Shown: positions 1 through 7,640, counted from the first letter of the stretch. The stretch is 28,071 bases of DNA from NORP181 sp047623555 (GCA_047623555.1 JBLHMP010000054.1:1-28071), one strand, 5' to 3'. Made by a program: numbers and translations. Notes: a model not told the origin generated them from the sequence alone.

Positions 1-147
1 GAATTGCCACACATCGGCTATGACCAAATCCCAGTACATGACGCCAACGAACTGACCAATGGCGGCTATCTGGCCAACATCAAATTGCAGGACCAGCTTT
101 ATACGCTGCGGATTACCCGCGCTGGCAAATTGATATTGACCAAATGA
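1..147 (+). CDS. hemP: Hemin uptake protein HemP, C-terminal part (5' end outside window)
   Basis: An open frame runs from base 1 to a TGA at 145-147 and encodes 48 residues ending in RITRAGKLILTK. That ending, preceded by a short stretch containing LQDQLYTL, is the hallmark of HemP, a small (about 40-70 residue) protein of unclear mechanism encoded with heme/iron uptake genes in many proteobacteria. The start lies outside the window, so the full length is unknown. Its stop overlaps the ATG of the next gene (ATGA), which suggests translational coupling. The downstream imelysin, DHOR and bacterioferritin genes fit an iron-responsive locus. Identification rests on the C-terminal motif only. Confidence 0.8.
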   Translation, partial: ELPHIGYDQIPVHDANELTNGGYLANIKLQDQLYTLRITRAGKLILTK

Positions 148-647
148 ACCAGCCCAAACCCCATCGCGGCGGCGCGCCAGTTGGTTACGTCGCCGAGTTG
201 GACCCGATCGAGGCAGGTGCGGTGTTGTACCTGCGTCTTTGGTGTGACGGGCCAGAATCGCAAGCCGTTGTTTGGGATGATTTCACCCGCGTTTTGGGGG
301 TCGATCAGGGCCGCGAGGCGTTGAAATCGCTCGAACAGCTGTGCGGTCTTTGCGTCAGCTATGGTCGACGTCCTTTGATGCGCCATCAGGTGACCTGCAA
401 ATGTCTGGGCGCTGATGAATCCTGTTTTGCCAATTTCGTTGCGGCCGCCACCGAAGGCGAGCACGAGGACGCAATGCTGATCGCTACCATTCTTGTGCGT
501 GCCGACATGGCCCCCAGCCTTGTTGGGTTGGCGCAATCGGTTGGATTGGCGTTGAAACGAATGACCCTGCGCAGGGCTCAAAATACAGGCCAAAGTACGG
601 CCCGGGTCGCCGATTGGGACGCGCGGGCAAACCAAACCTATCACTAA
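144..647 (+). CDS. Conserved cysteine-rich protein of unknown function, coupled to hemP
   Basis: This 167-residue protein starts at an ATG that overlaps the hemP stop by four bases, so it is almost certainly translated with hemP. I do not recognise a named domain. It has no signal peptide or membrane segment and is probably cytoplasmic. Six cysteines stand out: C34, then C67-x2-C70, C85-x-C87 and C94, a spacing that could hold a metal, an Fe-S cluster or heme (inference). The C-terminal part, about residues 108-140, looks helical, and the last 25 residues appear disordered. The stop is followed after 26 bases by the imelysin start, with an AAGGA ribosome site between, so it probably belongs to the same transcript. 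A role in iron or heme handling is suggested by position only. Confidence 0.75.
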   Translation: MNQPKPHRGGAPVGYVAELDPIEAGAVLYLRLWCDGPESQAVVWDDFTRVLGVDQGREALKSLEQLCGLCVSYGRRPLMRHQVTCKCLGADESCFANFVAAATEGEHEDAMLIATILVRADMAPSLVGLAQSVGLALKRMTLRRAQNTGQSTARVADWDARANQTYH

Positions 648-673
648 TAATACCCACTGAAAGGACGATTTTA

Positions 674-1948
674 ATGAAATCTGCGATCCTCGCCACAACC
701 GCTTTGGGCCTGTGTCTGGCCCTAAGCACGGGCACGTCAGCTATGGCTCAGGATAAGGCCGCTGTTGTGGCCAATTATGCCGATATTGCCGCCGCCAATT
801 ATGGCGATGCGCTGACCACTGTTCAGCGTTTGCAAACGGCTGTTAACGCTCTTGTTGCTGATCCCTCGGCCAAGGCGTTGCAGAACGCGCGCGCGGCATG
901 GCTCGCGTCGCGCGGACCCTATCAGCAGACCGAAGTGTATCGTTTCGGCAATGCCATCGTTGACGATTGGGAGGGCAAAGTGAACGCCTGGCCACTAGAC
1001 GAAGGATTGATCGACTATGTTGACGCCGCCTATGGTGGGCCGTCGGACGAAAACGAACATGCGGTTCTGAACGTTGTCGCCAACCCCAGCTTTAGGCTGT
1101 CGGGCAAAACCATTGACGCGGGTGATATCACGCCAAAGCTGCTGGCAGAAACGTTGCACGAGGCAGATGGCATCGAATCCAACGTGGCCACCGGCTATCA
1201 CGCCATCGAATTTCTGCTTTGGGGTCAGGATCTGAACGGTCATAACCACGGCGCCGGTGATCGGTCCTGGACCGACTATGCGATGGCTGGTGATTGCACC
1301 AACGACAATTGCGATCGTCGTGGTGCCTATCTGACGGCGGCCACTGATCTGCTGGTCAGCGACCTGGAATGGATGGCGGCACAATGGGCCATTGATGGTG
1401 CCGCGCGCGGCGAAGTCATGAGCAATATCGACGTTGGTCTGGCCGCGATTTTGACCGGCATGGGGTCGCTTTCCTATGGCGAACAGGCGGGTGAACGGAT
1501 GCGTTTGGGCCTGATGCTGAACGATCCCGAAGAAGAGCATGATTGTTTCTCAGACAACACGCATAACAGCCATTATTTCGACGGTTTGGGTGTACAGAAC
1601 GCCTATCTTGGCGAATATGTGCGCATCGATGGTTCAATTGTCGGGGGTGCGTCGCTGTCGGATCTGGTGACCGCGCAAGACCCGGCGCTGGATGCCGAAA
1701 TGAAGGCGAAACTGTCCACGACCATGATGGCATTGGCGCGGATCAAAACCACCGCCGAGGCCGGTTTTAGCTATGATCAAATGCTTGAACGCGGCAACGA
1801 AGCGGGCGAAAATTTGATCATGGGTGGCGTGAATGGACTCGTCGATCAAACAAAATCCTTTGAACGCGTTGTGGCGTTGCTGGGCCTTGATTCGATCGAA
1901 TTTGAAGGCTCTGACAGCCTTGATAAACCCGCGGCAGTTTTCCAATAA
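674..1948 (+). CDS. Imelysin family protein (IrpA-like, M75), periplasmic
   Basis: The product is 424 residues if it starts at ATG 674, which has AAGGA at 661-665. An upstream in-frame start at 614 would remove the signal peptide from the N-terminus and lies inside the previous gene. Residues 1-25 form a Sec signal peptide ending AMA|QD. The family motif GxHxxE is present as GYHAIEF (residues 174-180, H176 and E179), followed by LLWGQD. A paired-cysteine segment (CTNDNC) follows near residue 208, as in IrpA-type members. Imelysins are iron-regulated exported proteins, often attached to or facing the outer membrane; a peptidase activity is claimed for the family but not general. Here it sits between hemP and a porin-like gene, consistent with iron uptake. 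Length and motifs look intact. Confidence 0.9.
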   Translation: MKSAILATTALGLCLALSTGTSAMAQDKAAVVANYADIAAANYGDALTTVQRLQTAVNALVADPSAKALQNARAAWLASRGPYQQTEVYRFGNAIVDDWEGKVNAWPLDEGLIDYVDAAYGGPSDENEHAVLNVVANPSFRLSGKTIDAGDITPKLLAETLHEADGIESNVATGYHAIEFLLWGQDLNGHNHGAGDRSWTDYAMAGDCTNDNCDRRGAYLTAATDLLVSDLEWMAAQWAIDGAARGEVMSNIDVGLAAILTGMGSLSYGEQAGERMRLGLMLNDPEEEHDCFSDNTHNSHYFDGLGVQNAYLGEYVRIDGSIVGGASLSDLVTAQDPALDAEMKAKLSTTMMALARIKTTAEAGFSYDQMLERGNEAGENLIMGGVNGLVDQTKSFERVVALLGLDSIEFEGSDSLDKPAAVFQ

Positions 1949-2033
1949 ACGGACAGCTGCACACCTAAATATCTAAAAAGCCAAGCAAGCATCGCCGCCA
2001 GCCACGCTTTTCATCAAACTAAGGTTGAAAAGA

Positions 2034-3104
2034 ATGACACGACTATGGACTACGGTGCTTGCCAGCAGCGTTCCGATTCTGCTGGCGGCAACACATGTTG
2101 TTGCGCAGGACGCTTCGGGCTTTCTATGGGAAGGTGAGATCGAGCTGGGCAATGAATCTAGTGTCAGCTCAAATGTGAGCGGCAACAAGATTACCGACAC
2201 CTATCTCACGTTCTATCTCGATGGCGAATACGCGTTCAGTGACAGCGTTTCTGTGTTTGGCGGTTTGACACTGGAATCGCTAACAGATCCGGCTGCAAAT
2301 CGTGCCTTTGAGGATATGGGCGCCTACGTCCGTGTCTTGGGGCTATCTTTTGCGATTGGCGATAACGTTACCCTTGCCGTTGGTAAGATTGAGCCGTCCT
2401 TTGGTACGGTTTGGGATACAGCCGCCGGATTTTTCAGCGGTGGTATAGCTGAGGATTATCAGCTTGTTGAACAGCTGGGTGGTCTGGCCGATCTGGATAT
2501 GGGCGAAGGCGGCGTGCTGTCGCTTGGCGTCTTTTTTGCGGATAACTCTGCTCTTAGCAAATCCGGTGGCCATAAGCGTGGTCAAAACACCACGGCTGCA
2601 GGCGGGGCGGGCAATACTGGTGAGCTGAACAATGTCAGCCTGCAGTGGATGAAGGAATGGGATAATTCCTATGCCCTCGTTGGTGTGCGGCATCTGACGG
2701 CTGGCATCGGCGATGCATCTGATGAAACCGGTTATGTTGCAGGTTTCGGCTATACCTTTAGCAATGATTTCAATGTTGTTGCCGAAGTTGCGTCCTTTGA
2801 CGGCTTTGGCGGGTCGGCGGATGACGCGACCTATGCGACGCTAAACGCATTCTACTCAATCGGCGAACTGACGTTGTCAGGCACCTACGCCTACCGCGAC
2901 GTGACGTCTGCCGGGAAAACCAAATCGGTTTCGGTCGGTGCTGAGTATGAGTTCAATGACAGCATTACCCTAGGTGCTGGCCTTGCCCGTGTTGATGACG
3001 CAGGCACCAAGGATACGGTCCTGGGTATCAACGCCGTCTTTAGTTTCGGCAATTCCGGCGAAACGTTCGACACCGGCGAAGTTTTCGTTCCACCAGCGAT
3101 CTGA
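2034..3104 (+). CDS. Porin-like outer-membrane beta-barrel protein
   Basis: The product is 356 residues from ATG 2034. An in-frame TTG at 2025 is possible, but AAGG at 2021-2024 is spaced correctly for the ATG. A signal peptide ends around VVAQ|DAS. The mature part is rich in Gly, Ser and aromatic residues, with alternating hydrophobic strands such as VSVFGGLTLE, SYALVGVRHL and GYVAGFGYTF, typical of a Gram-negative porin or an OmpL-like barrel. It does not end in a classic C-terminal Phe; it ends VFVPPAI after a strand NAVFSFG, so the last residues may be a periplasmic tail. It lies 85 bases after the imelysin with no terminator between, so co-transcription is likely. It could admit iron complexes, but that is inference from context. 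Confidence 0.8.
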   Translation: MTRLWTTVLASSVPILLAATHVVAQDASGFLWEGEIELGNESSVSSNVSGNKITDTYLTFYLDGEYAFSDSVSVFGGLTLESLTDPAANRAFEDMGAYVRVLGLSFAIGDNVTLAVGKIEPSFGTVWDTAAGFFSGGIAEDYQLVEQLGGLADLDMGEGGVLSLGVFFADNSALSKSGGHKRGQNTTAAGGAGNTGELNNVSLQWMKEWDNSYALVGVRHLTAGIGDASDETGYVAGFGYTFSNDFNVVAEVASFDGFGGSADDATYATLNAFYSIGELTLSGTYAYRDVTSAGKTKSVSVGAEYEFNDSITLGAGLARVDDAGTKDTVLGINAVFSFGNSGETFDTGEVFVPPAI

Positions 3105-3112
3105 CCAAAAGG

Positions 3113-3149
3113 CCCGTGACCAAGAATCATCTGGTCACGGGTTTTATTT
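3113..3149 (+). terminator. Rho-independent terminator after the porin gene
   Basis: A perfect 10-bp stem, CCCGTGACCA (3113-3122) with TGGTCACGGG (3132-3141), encloses a 9-base loop and is followed by a T-rich run (TTTTATTT). It begins 8 bases after the porin stop codon and separates the hemP-imelysin-porin unit from the bfd-bfr-DHOR unit. Confidence 0.9.
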
Positions 3150-3160
3150 CAGACTATAAT
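3132..3160 (+). promoter_or_regulatory. Candidate sigma-70 promoter of the bfd-bfr-DHOR-imelysin-DUF1513 unit
   Basis: A perfect TATAAT lies at 3155-3160. With a 17-base spacer the -35 element would be TGGTCA at 3132-3137 (four of six consensus bases), which coincides with the 3' arm of the preceding terminator. A short inverted repeat, GCCAA-AA-TTGGC at 3181-3192, lies about 20 bases downstream of the -10 box and could be an operator for an iron regulator (RirA, Irr or Fur type). This is not certain, because I cannot match it to a known box. Confidence 0.35.
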
Positions 3161-3222
3161 AGTAAGGAATAAACAGCGCGGCCAAAATTGGCGCTGAGAC
3201 AAACGCGACAAGGTTCGATTTC

Positions 3223-3493
3223 ATGATTGTTTGCCATTGCCAGAATATCTCGGATCGCGACATCAATGCGGCGATTGACTGGATGCGCGCATCTGACTGC
3301 CAAACCATCATCACACCCGGTAAAGTGTATCGCGCCCTTGGGAAAATCTGTTGATTGTGGTGGATGTATGCCGTTGTTCCTGTCCACATTGCGGCAAAAC
3401 GCTAATCTAAAAGTACCCATGCACCTTCGAAACCTACGGGTCCAAGCAACACAGGACATCAGATGCCATGAAAAGCGATCCAAAAGTTATTGA
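3223..3493 (+). pseudogene. bfd: Bacterioferritin-associated ferredoxin Bfd, frameshifted
   Basis: The ATG at 3223 (AAGG at 3210-3213) opens with MIVCHCQNISDRDI, the conserved Bfd start carrying the first C-x-C pair of the [2Fe-2S] ligands. Reading continues to YRALGK, then hits TGA at 3352-3354. Dropping one A from the AAAA run at 3343-3346 restores the expected SVDCGGCMP, which carries the second C-x2-C pair, and the frame then runs to a stop at 3491-3493, overlapping bfr. The simplest reading is a one-base insertion that removes the second cysteine pair, so no cluster can form. Bfd reduces and mobilises iron from bacterioferritin. A programmed +1 shift is possible in principle but unlikely, because the neighbouring bfr is also broken. 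Confidence 0.85.
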
Positions 3494-3951
3494 ACACCTT
3501 AATGCGGCGCTGCGCAGCGAACTGACGGCGGTCAGCCAGTACTGGTTGCATTACCATTTGCAGGAAGACTGAGGCCTTGGCCACATGGCCAAGAAAAGCC
3601 GCGAGGAAAGCATCGAAGAGATGCTGCATGCGGATAGGCTGATTGGCCGGATTTTGATGCTGGGCGGCCATCTGAACCTGCAAGCTTAATCCGCTGCGCA
3701 TTGGTGAAACTCTAAAAGAAACGCTGGAAAGCGATCTGGCGGCTGAGCGCGAGACTGTTGTGGCCAACAAAGAAGCACGGAAATACTGCGAAGAAGTGGG
3801 CGATTATGTCACTAAGAATATCTTTGAAGCGTTGTTGACGGATGAGGAAGGACATGTTGATTTCCTCGAAACCCAGCTTGATCTGCTCGGCAATATCGGA
3901 CCAGAAAATTATGCACAGCTTAACGCGTCAAAAATGGATGAAGCTGACTAG
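3468..3951 (+). pseudogene. bfr: Bacterioferritin Bfr, nonsense codon plus frameshift
   Basis: The ATG at 3468 opens MKSDPKVIEHLNAAL, a typical bacterioferritin start. Ferroxidase ligands E18, E51 and H54 and the heme ligand M52 are still readable. Codon 35, normally Trp in the family (W in the 'WGL' segment), is TGA at 3570-3572. A second lesion lies near 3683-3685, where about two bases are missing before LNPLRIGETL; the old frame stops at TAA 3687-3689. The rest continues in another frame to 3951 with GDYVTKNIFEALLTDEEGH, which carries the distal Glu and His ligands, and ends MDEAD. The intact family length would be about 160 residues. Bfr stores iron in a 24-mer shell. Two independent lesions make this a true pseudogene. 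Its 3' end still overlaps the DHOR start. Confidence 0.92.
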
Positions 3952-5452
3952 CTTTGTCGTTGCTTTTGGAGTGGCCGGAACCGCGGTTCTGGCCGGTCCA
4001 ATCGACGAACCCCACCTCAATATCCTGCCGCGTACCGATGCCGAAGCTGGCCGGGTTGCGGCGGCGACGGCCCTCACCACCGATTTCAGCAAACCGGGCG
4101 CTTTTGAGGAAAATTCGGCTGGGGCCGCGACGGTTCGGGCGCGTAGCAATGCCGATGCATTTTCACAGCCTTCCGGCAATATCTCGTTCGAAGGCGAGCT
4201 GAATTTCAAGGTCGGCAATGGATTGTTCCGCAAATTATGGGTGTCGTCGCCGTCCTCCACACTGGCCTCGGATGGCCTTGGTCCGGTCTATAATGCGCGG
4301 TCTTGTCAGCGCTGCCATTTAAAAGACGGGCGCGGCCATCCCCCTGAAACGGCAGATGATTCCGCCGTATCGATGTTCCTGCGCATATCCATTCCGGGCG
4401 ATGCTGCGGACGGAATTGCCGAGATTGAGGACTATATCGCCACCCGGCCTGATCCGACCTATGGCAGCCAGATGCAGGATTTTGGAATTGCCGGGCACGG
4501 TGCCGAATACCGTATGCAGATCGACTATGAAGAGATCGAAGTCGAACTGTCTGACGGCCAAGTCACCCATCTGCGGGCGCCGACCTATACGGCGGCTGAT
4601 CTGGGCTATGGCCCGCTGCACCCGGAGGCAATGTTGTCACCACGCATTGCGCCGCAGATGATCGGGTTGGGCCTGATCGAAGCCATTCGAGCCGGGGATA
4701 TTCTGGCCAGCGCCGATCCGGATGACGTGGATGGCGACGGGATTTCCGGGCGGCCAAATATCGTCTGGTCGGTCGAGTTTGAGCAACCCATGCTGGGCCG
4801 TTTTGGCCTAAAGGCCGGCGCCCCCACGGTACGCCAACAATCGGCAGGTGCGTTTGCCGGCGACATCGGCATCTCGAACCCGCTGTTCCCCGGCGGTTGG
4901 GGCGAGTGTACGGAAACACAGGCCAAATGCCGCGCCGCGCCGCATGGTGACGGCGATGACCGGATCGAAGAGATTGATATGGTCGGCCTTGATCTGGTGA
5001 CGTTCTATAGCCGCAATCTTGGTGTTCCGGCGCGCCGGGGTGTCGGGGACGCAGAGGTTTTGCACGGCAAAAAGGTGTTTTATGAAACCGGCTGCACGTC
5101 GTGCCATACGCCGTCTTATGTGACCCATCGGCTTAAGGATCAGGATGAACAAAGTTTTCAGTTGATCTGGCCTTACAGTGATTTTCTGTTGCACGACATG
5201 GGCGAAGGATTGGCCGATGGCCGCCCCGAAGCCCGCGCCACGGGATATGAATGGCGCACGCCCCCGCTTTGGGGTGTTGGGCTGACCGAACTGGTCAGTA
5301 ATCACAGCTATTTCCTGCATGATGGCCGTGCGCGCAGCCTGCTTGAGGCGATCCTTTGGCATGGCGGCGAGGCCGAGGCGATGAAGCAGTCAGTGATCGC
5401 CATGCCGCGCCCGGACCGTGACGCGCTAATTCGGTTTTTGGAGAGCCTTTGA
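3938..5452 (+). CDS. Di-heme oxidoreductase family protein (DHOR, 'thiol oxidoreductase', COG3488)
   Basis: The product is 504 residues from ATG 3938. The start is chosen because MKLTSFVVAFGVAGTAVLAG gives a clean signal peptide, whereas the open frame extends upstream only through bfr sequence. Two c-type heme motifs are present: CQRCH (residues 123-127) and CTSCH (386-390). The acidic DVDGDGISG segment (about 263-271) may bind calcium. The C-terminus has HDGRARSLLEAILWHGGEA, characteristic of the MauG-related DHOR family. The protein acts in the periplasm; the electron donor and substrate are not established. Its start overlaps the last 14 bases of the dead bfr gene and no good Shine-Dalgarno is visible, so translation may once have depended on ribosomes finishing bfr. 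Confidence 0.9.
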   Translation: MKLTSFVVAFGVAGTAVLAGPIDEPHLNILPRTDAEAGRVAAATALTTDFSKPGAFEENSAGAATVRARSNADAFSQPSGNISFEGELNFKVGNGLFRKLWVSSPSSTLASDGLGPVYNARSCQRCHLKDGRGHPPETADDSAVSMFLRISIPGDAADGIAEIEDYIATRPDPTYGSQMQDFGIAGHGAEYRMQIDYEEIEVELSDGQVTHLRAPTYTAADLGYGPLHPEAMLSPRIAPQMIGLGLIEAIRAGDILASADPDDVDGDGISGRPNIVWSVEFEQPMLGRFGLKAGAPTVRQQSAGAFAGDIGISNPLFPGGWGECTETQAKCRAAPHGDGDDRIEEIDMVGLDLVTFYSRNLGVPARRGVGDAEVLHGKKVFYETGCTSCHTPSYVTHRLKDQDEQSFQLIWPYSDFLLHDMGEGLADGRPEARATGYEWRTPPLWGVGLTELVSNHSYFLHDGRARSLLEAILWHGGEAEAMKQSVIAMPRPDRDALIRFLESL

Positions 5453-5453
5453 T

Positions 5454-6461
5454 ATGTTGCGAATGCTATTGGTGTTGATCCTGTTGGGCCCGGTGTCAGC
5501 GAGTGCCGACGACAAATCCGCCATGATCGATACGGTTATTAACGATCATATCCTAACTGGTTTTAGCCATTTGGCGACCGAAACCCAGGGGCTTAAGCAG
5601 GCGGCGGATGCAAATTGTTCGGCGGATTCAGATGAGCTTAGGGCGGCTTGGCATCGGGCCTTTGATGCGTGGATTTCGGTTAGCCATCTGCGGTTTGGAC
5701 CCAGCGAAACCAACGACCGCGCCTTTGCGTTGGCGTTCTGGCCGGACACGCGTGGCTTCACACCGCGTAGTTTGCAGGCGCTGATCGAGGATCAAGACGC
5801 AATTGTGAATTCGCTAGCGGAATTTGGCAAAGTTTCCATCGCCGCGCGCGGGTTCTATGCGCTTGAGTTTCTGCTGTATGATCCAAGGATCAGCGCCTTG
5901 GGCGACGCGGCCTATCGCTGTCGATTGGTGCAGATCATCGCCGCCGATATTGCGGCCACTGCCGATGCAATTTTGGCCGATTGGACCAATATTTATGCTA
6001 GTGAGTTGCGCAAAACCGACGGCATTTACCGCACCAAGGACGAAGCAATACAAGAGCTGTTCAAGGCGCTGACCTCCGGATTACAGTTCACCGCAGACAG
6101 CCGACTGGGCCGCCCCATGGGCAGTTTTGAACGGCCCCGCCCGAAACGTGCCGAGGCGTGGCGGTCGGGCCGGTCTTTGCACAATGTTGTGATATCCTTG
6201 GCCGCGTTGCGGGACTTGGCGATGCTGTTATCGGGTCCGACGCCAGAGCTTTCGGCGCGGTTTGCCTTCGAATTTGACAAAAGCCTGAAGAAAGCCAATC
6301 AGCTGGAGGATCCAGTTTTTGTGGGTGCTTCCACAACCCAGGATAGATTGAGGGTTGAAGTTTTGCAACAAACCGTTAACTATATACGGGAGCTTGCCGC
6401 CAGTGATCTTGGCCCTACCTTGGGCGTCGCGGCCGGGTTTAATGCGCTAGACGGAGACTAA
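5454..6461 (+). CDS. Second imelysin-family periplasmic protein (COG3489-like)
   Basis: The product is 335 residues; the ATG follows the DHOR stop by one base, with GGAG at 5440-5443. A signal peptide (about residues 1-18, ending SASA|DD) is followed by a helical imelysin fold. The motif position reads GFYALEFLLYDP (133-144), so the usual histidine of GxHxxE is tyrosine (Y135) while the glutamate (E138) remains. This matches my memory of the shorter imelysin group that accompanies DHOR and DUF1513 genes. It probably works with the DHOR and the 424-residue imelysin in exported iron handling; the mechanism is unknown. It appears intact. Confidence 0.87.
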   Translation: MLRMLLVLILLGPVSASADDKSAMIDTVINDHILTGFSHLATETQGLKQAADANCSADSDELRAAWHRAFDAWISVSHLRFGPSETNDRAFALAFWPDTRGFTPRSLQALIEDQDAIVNSLAEFGKVSIAARGFYALEFLLYDPRISALGDAAYRCRLVQIIAADIAATADAILADWTNIYASELRKTDGIYRTKDEAIQELFKALTSGLQFTADSRLGRPMGSFERPRPKRAEAWRSGRSLHNVVISLAALRDLAMLLSGPTPELSARFAFEFDKSLKKANQLEDPVFVGASTTQDRLRVEVLQQTVNYIRELAASDLGPTLGVAAGFNALDGD

Positions 6462-6462
6462 C

Positions 6463-7536
6463 ATGGTTGATCGTCGGGGTTTTCTGGCGGGGCTATTAGC
6501 CTCGGGGCTGATGCCGGTCTGCACCTGGGCTGATGTTGGCACTCCATCCTTTCTGGCGGCGGCGCGATTGCCTGATGGCGAGTTTGTGCTTTGCGGTATT
6601 GATGCCTCTGGCGTGATCCGGTTTCGGGTTCCGATTCCGGGGCGTGGCCATGCGGCGGCTGCACATCCCGTCCGTGCCGAAGCGATTGCCTTTGCGCGGC
6701 GTCCGGGTACGTTTGCCAGTATTATCAATTGTGCCAATGGCCAAGAGTCCGCGCGGCTGACCTGCCCTGAGGGGCGGCATTTTTATGGTCACGGCGCATT
6801 TTCCAGCGATGGCACGACGTTGTTCACCACGGAAAACGATTATGAGGCCGGGCAGGGCCGCATTGGTGTGTGGGACGCAACGCAGGGCTATGGCCGGATT
6901 GACGAGTTTGCCAGCGGTGGCATCGGGCCGCATGAAATTCGATTGCTGCGGGATAGTGATGTGCTGGTGGTGGCCAATGGCGGTATCGACACCCATCCCG
7001 ATACCGGGCGGACCAAGCTGAATCTGGCGACCATGCGCCCGAACCTGAGCTATCTGGATTTGTCTGGCACGCTATTGGAGCAAGTGGAATTGTCGGAAGA
7101 CCTGCACAGTAATTCCATCCGCCACCTGGATGTTTTGCCAGGCGGGCTGGTTGCCTTTGGCATGCAATGGCAACGAGATCGCGCATCGTCTCCGGCGCTT
7201 GTGGGGCTACATCGGCGTGGAGAAGCGGTGCAGTTAATGCGAGCACCACTGAACGTGCACCGTGAGGCCTTTGGTTATGTTGGCAGTATCGCGTTTTCCG
7301 GCAATGGCACGATGATGGCTGTGACCTGTCCACGGGGCGGGAATGTCCAGATGTTTGATGTCGGAACCTGCGAATTCACCGACAGCGATAAAACGAAGGA
7401 TGCGTCTGGTATTACCGGGTTTGGCGATGGATTTGTTGTGAGTTCGGGGACTGGGCAGTTATGTGCGATCGGAGAAGGCGCGGCGATGTCCGTCGCGCAT
7501 TCGCTTGAGTGGGATAATCATCTGGTTCGGATTTAG
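6463..7536 (+). CDS. DUF1513 family protein with Tat signal (COG3490), probable beta-propeller
   Basis: The product is 357 residues; the ATG lies one base after the imelysin stop, with GGAG at 6453-6456. The N-terminus MVDRRGFLAGLLASGLM carries a twin-arginine motif, so the protein is probably exported folded and may bind a cofactor or metal. Family features visible are GRGHAAAAHP near residue 65, HGAFSSDGTTLFTTENDYE (about 108-126), GGIGPHEI (about 152-159) and a late repeat FSGNGTMMAVTCPRGG. Repeated beta-strand blades suggest a seven-bladed propeller. This is the last gene of the DHOR unit and is regularly found with imelysins and DHOR. Its activity is unknown. It appears intact. Confidence 0.88.
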   Translation: MVDRRGFLAGLLASGLMPVCTWADVGTPSFLAAARLPDGEFVLCGIDASGVIRFRVPIPGRGHAAAAHPVRAEAIAFARRPGTFASIINCANGQESARLTCPEGRHFYGHGAFSSDGTTLFTTENDYEAGQGRIGVWDATQGYGRIDEFASGGIGPHEIRLLRDSDVLVVANGGIDTHPDTGRTKLNLATMRPNLSYLDLSGTLLEQVELSEDLHSNSIRHLDVLPGGLVAFGMQWQRDRASSPALVGLHRRGEAVQLMRAPLNVHREAFGYVGSIAFSGNGTMMAVTCPRGGNVQMFDVGTCEFTDSDKTKDASGITGFGDGFVVSSGTGQLCAIGEGAAMSVAHSLEWDNHLVRI

Positions 7537-7540
7537 ATTG

Positions 7541-7583
7541 AGGCGGGCCTGACGACCCACCACTCTTATTAGCCTGCCTTTTT
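7541..7583 (+). terminator. Possible terminator after the DUF1513 gene
   Basis: AGGCGGGC (7541-7548) can pair with GCCTGCCT (7572-7579) through eight pairs including one G-U, followed by TTTT. The 23-base loop is long, so strength is uncertain, but the position 4 bases after the stop codon is right. Confidence 0.4.
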
Positions 7584-7608
7584 CCGTGCCGGAAAATTGG
7601 CAGTTGAT

Positions 7609-7627
7609 GCCTCCGGCGGGGATATTT
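7609..7627. repeat. 19-base intergenic repeat, copy 1
   Basis: The string gcctccggcggggatattt occurs here and again, identically, at 22218-22236. Here it lies just past the 3' end of the dead glpR gene (minus strand) and after the DUF1513 gene. Both copies are followed by a loosely similar A/G-rich tail with 'aattgaa' or 'aattggaa'. Confidence 0.8.
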
Positions 7628-7640
7628 CTGGAAATTGGAA

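Noticed and set aside
995..1540. 181-residue minus-strand frame opposite the imelysin gene.
   Set aside because: Shadow of a confidently assigned gene; no family similarity recognised.
3340..3360. Programmed +1 frameshift in bfd at GGGAAAATCTGTTGA.
   Set aside because: Bfd proteins are normally read in one frame, no known shift signal fits, and adjacent bfr is independently broken; a simple indel is the cheaper explanation.
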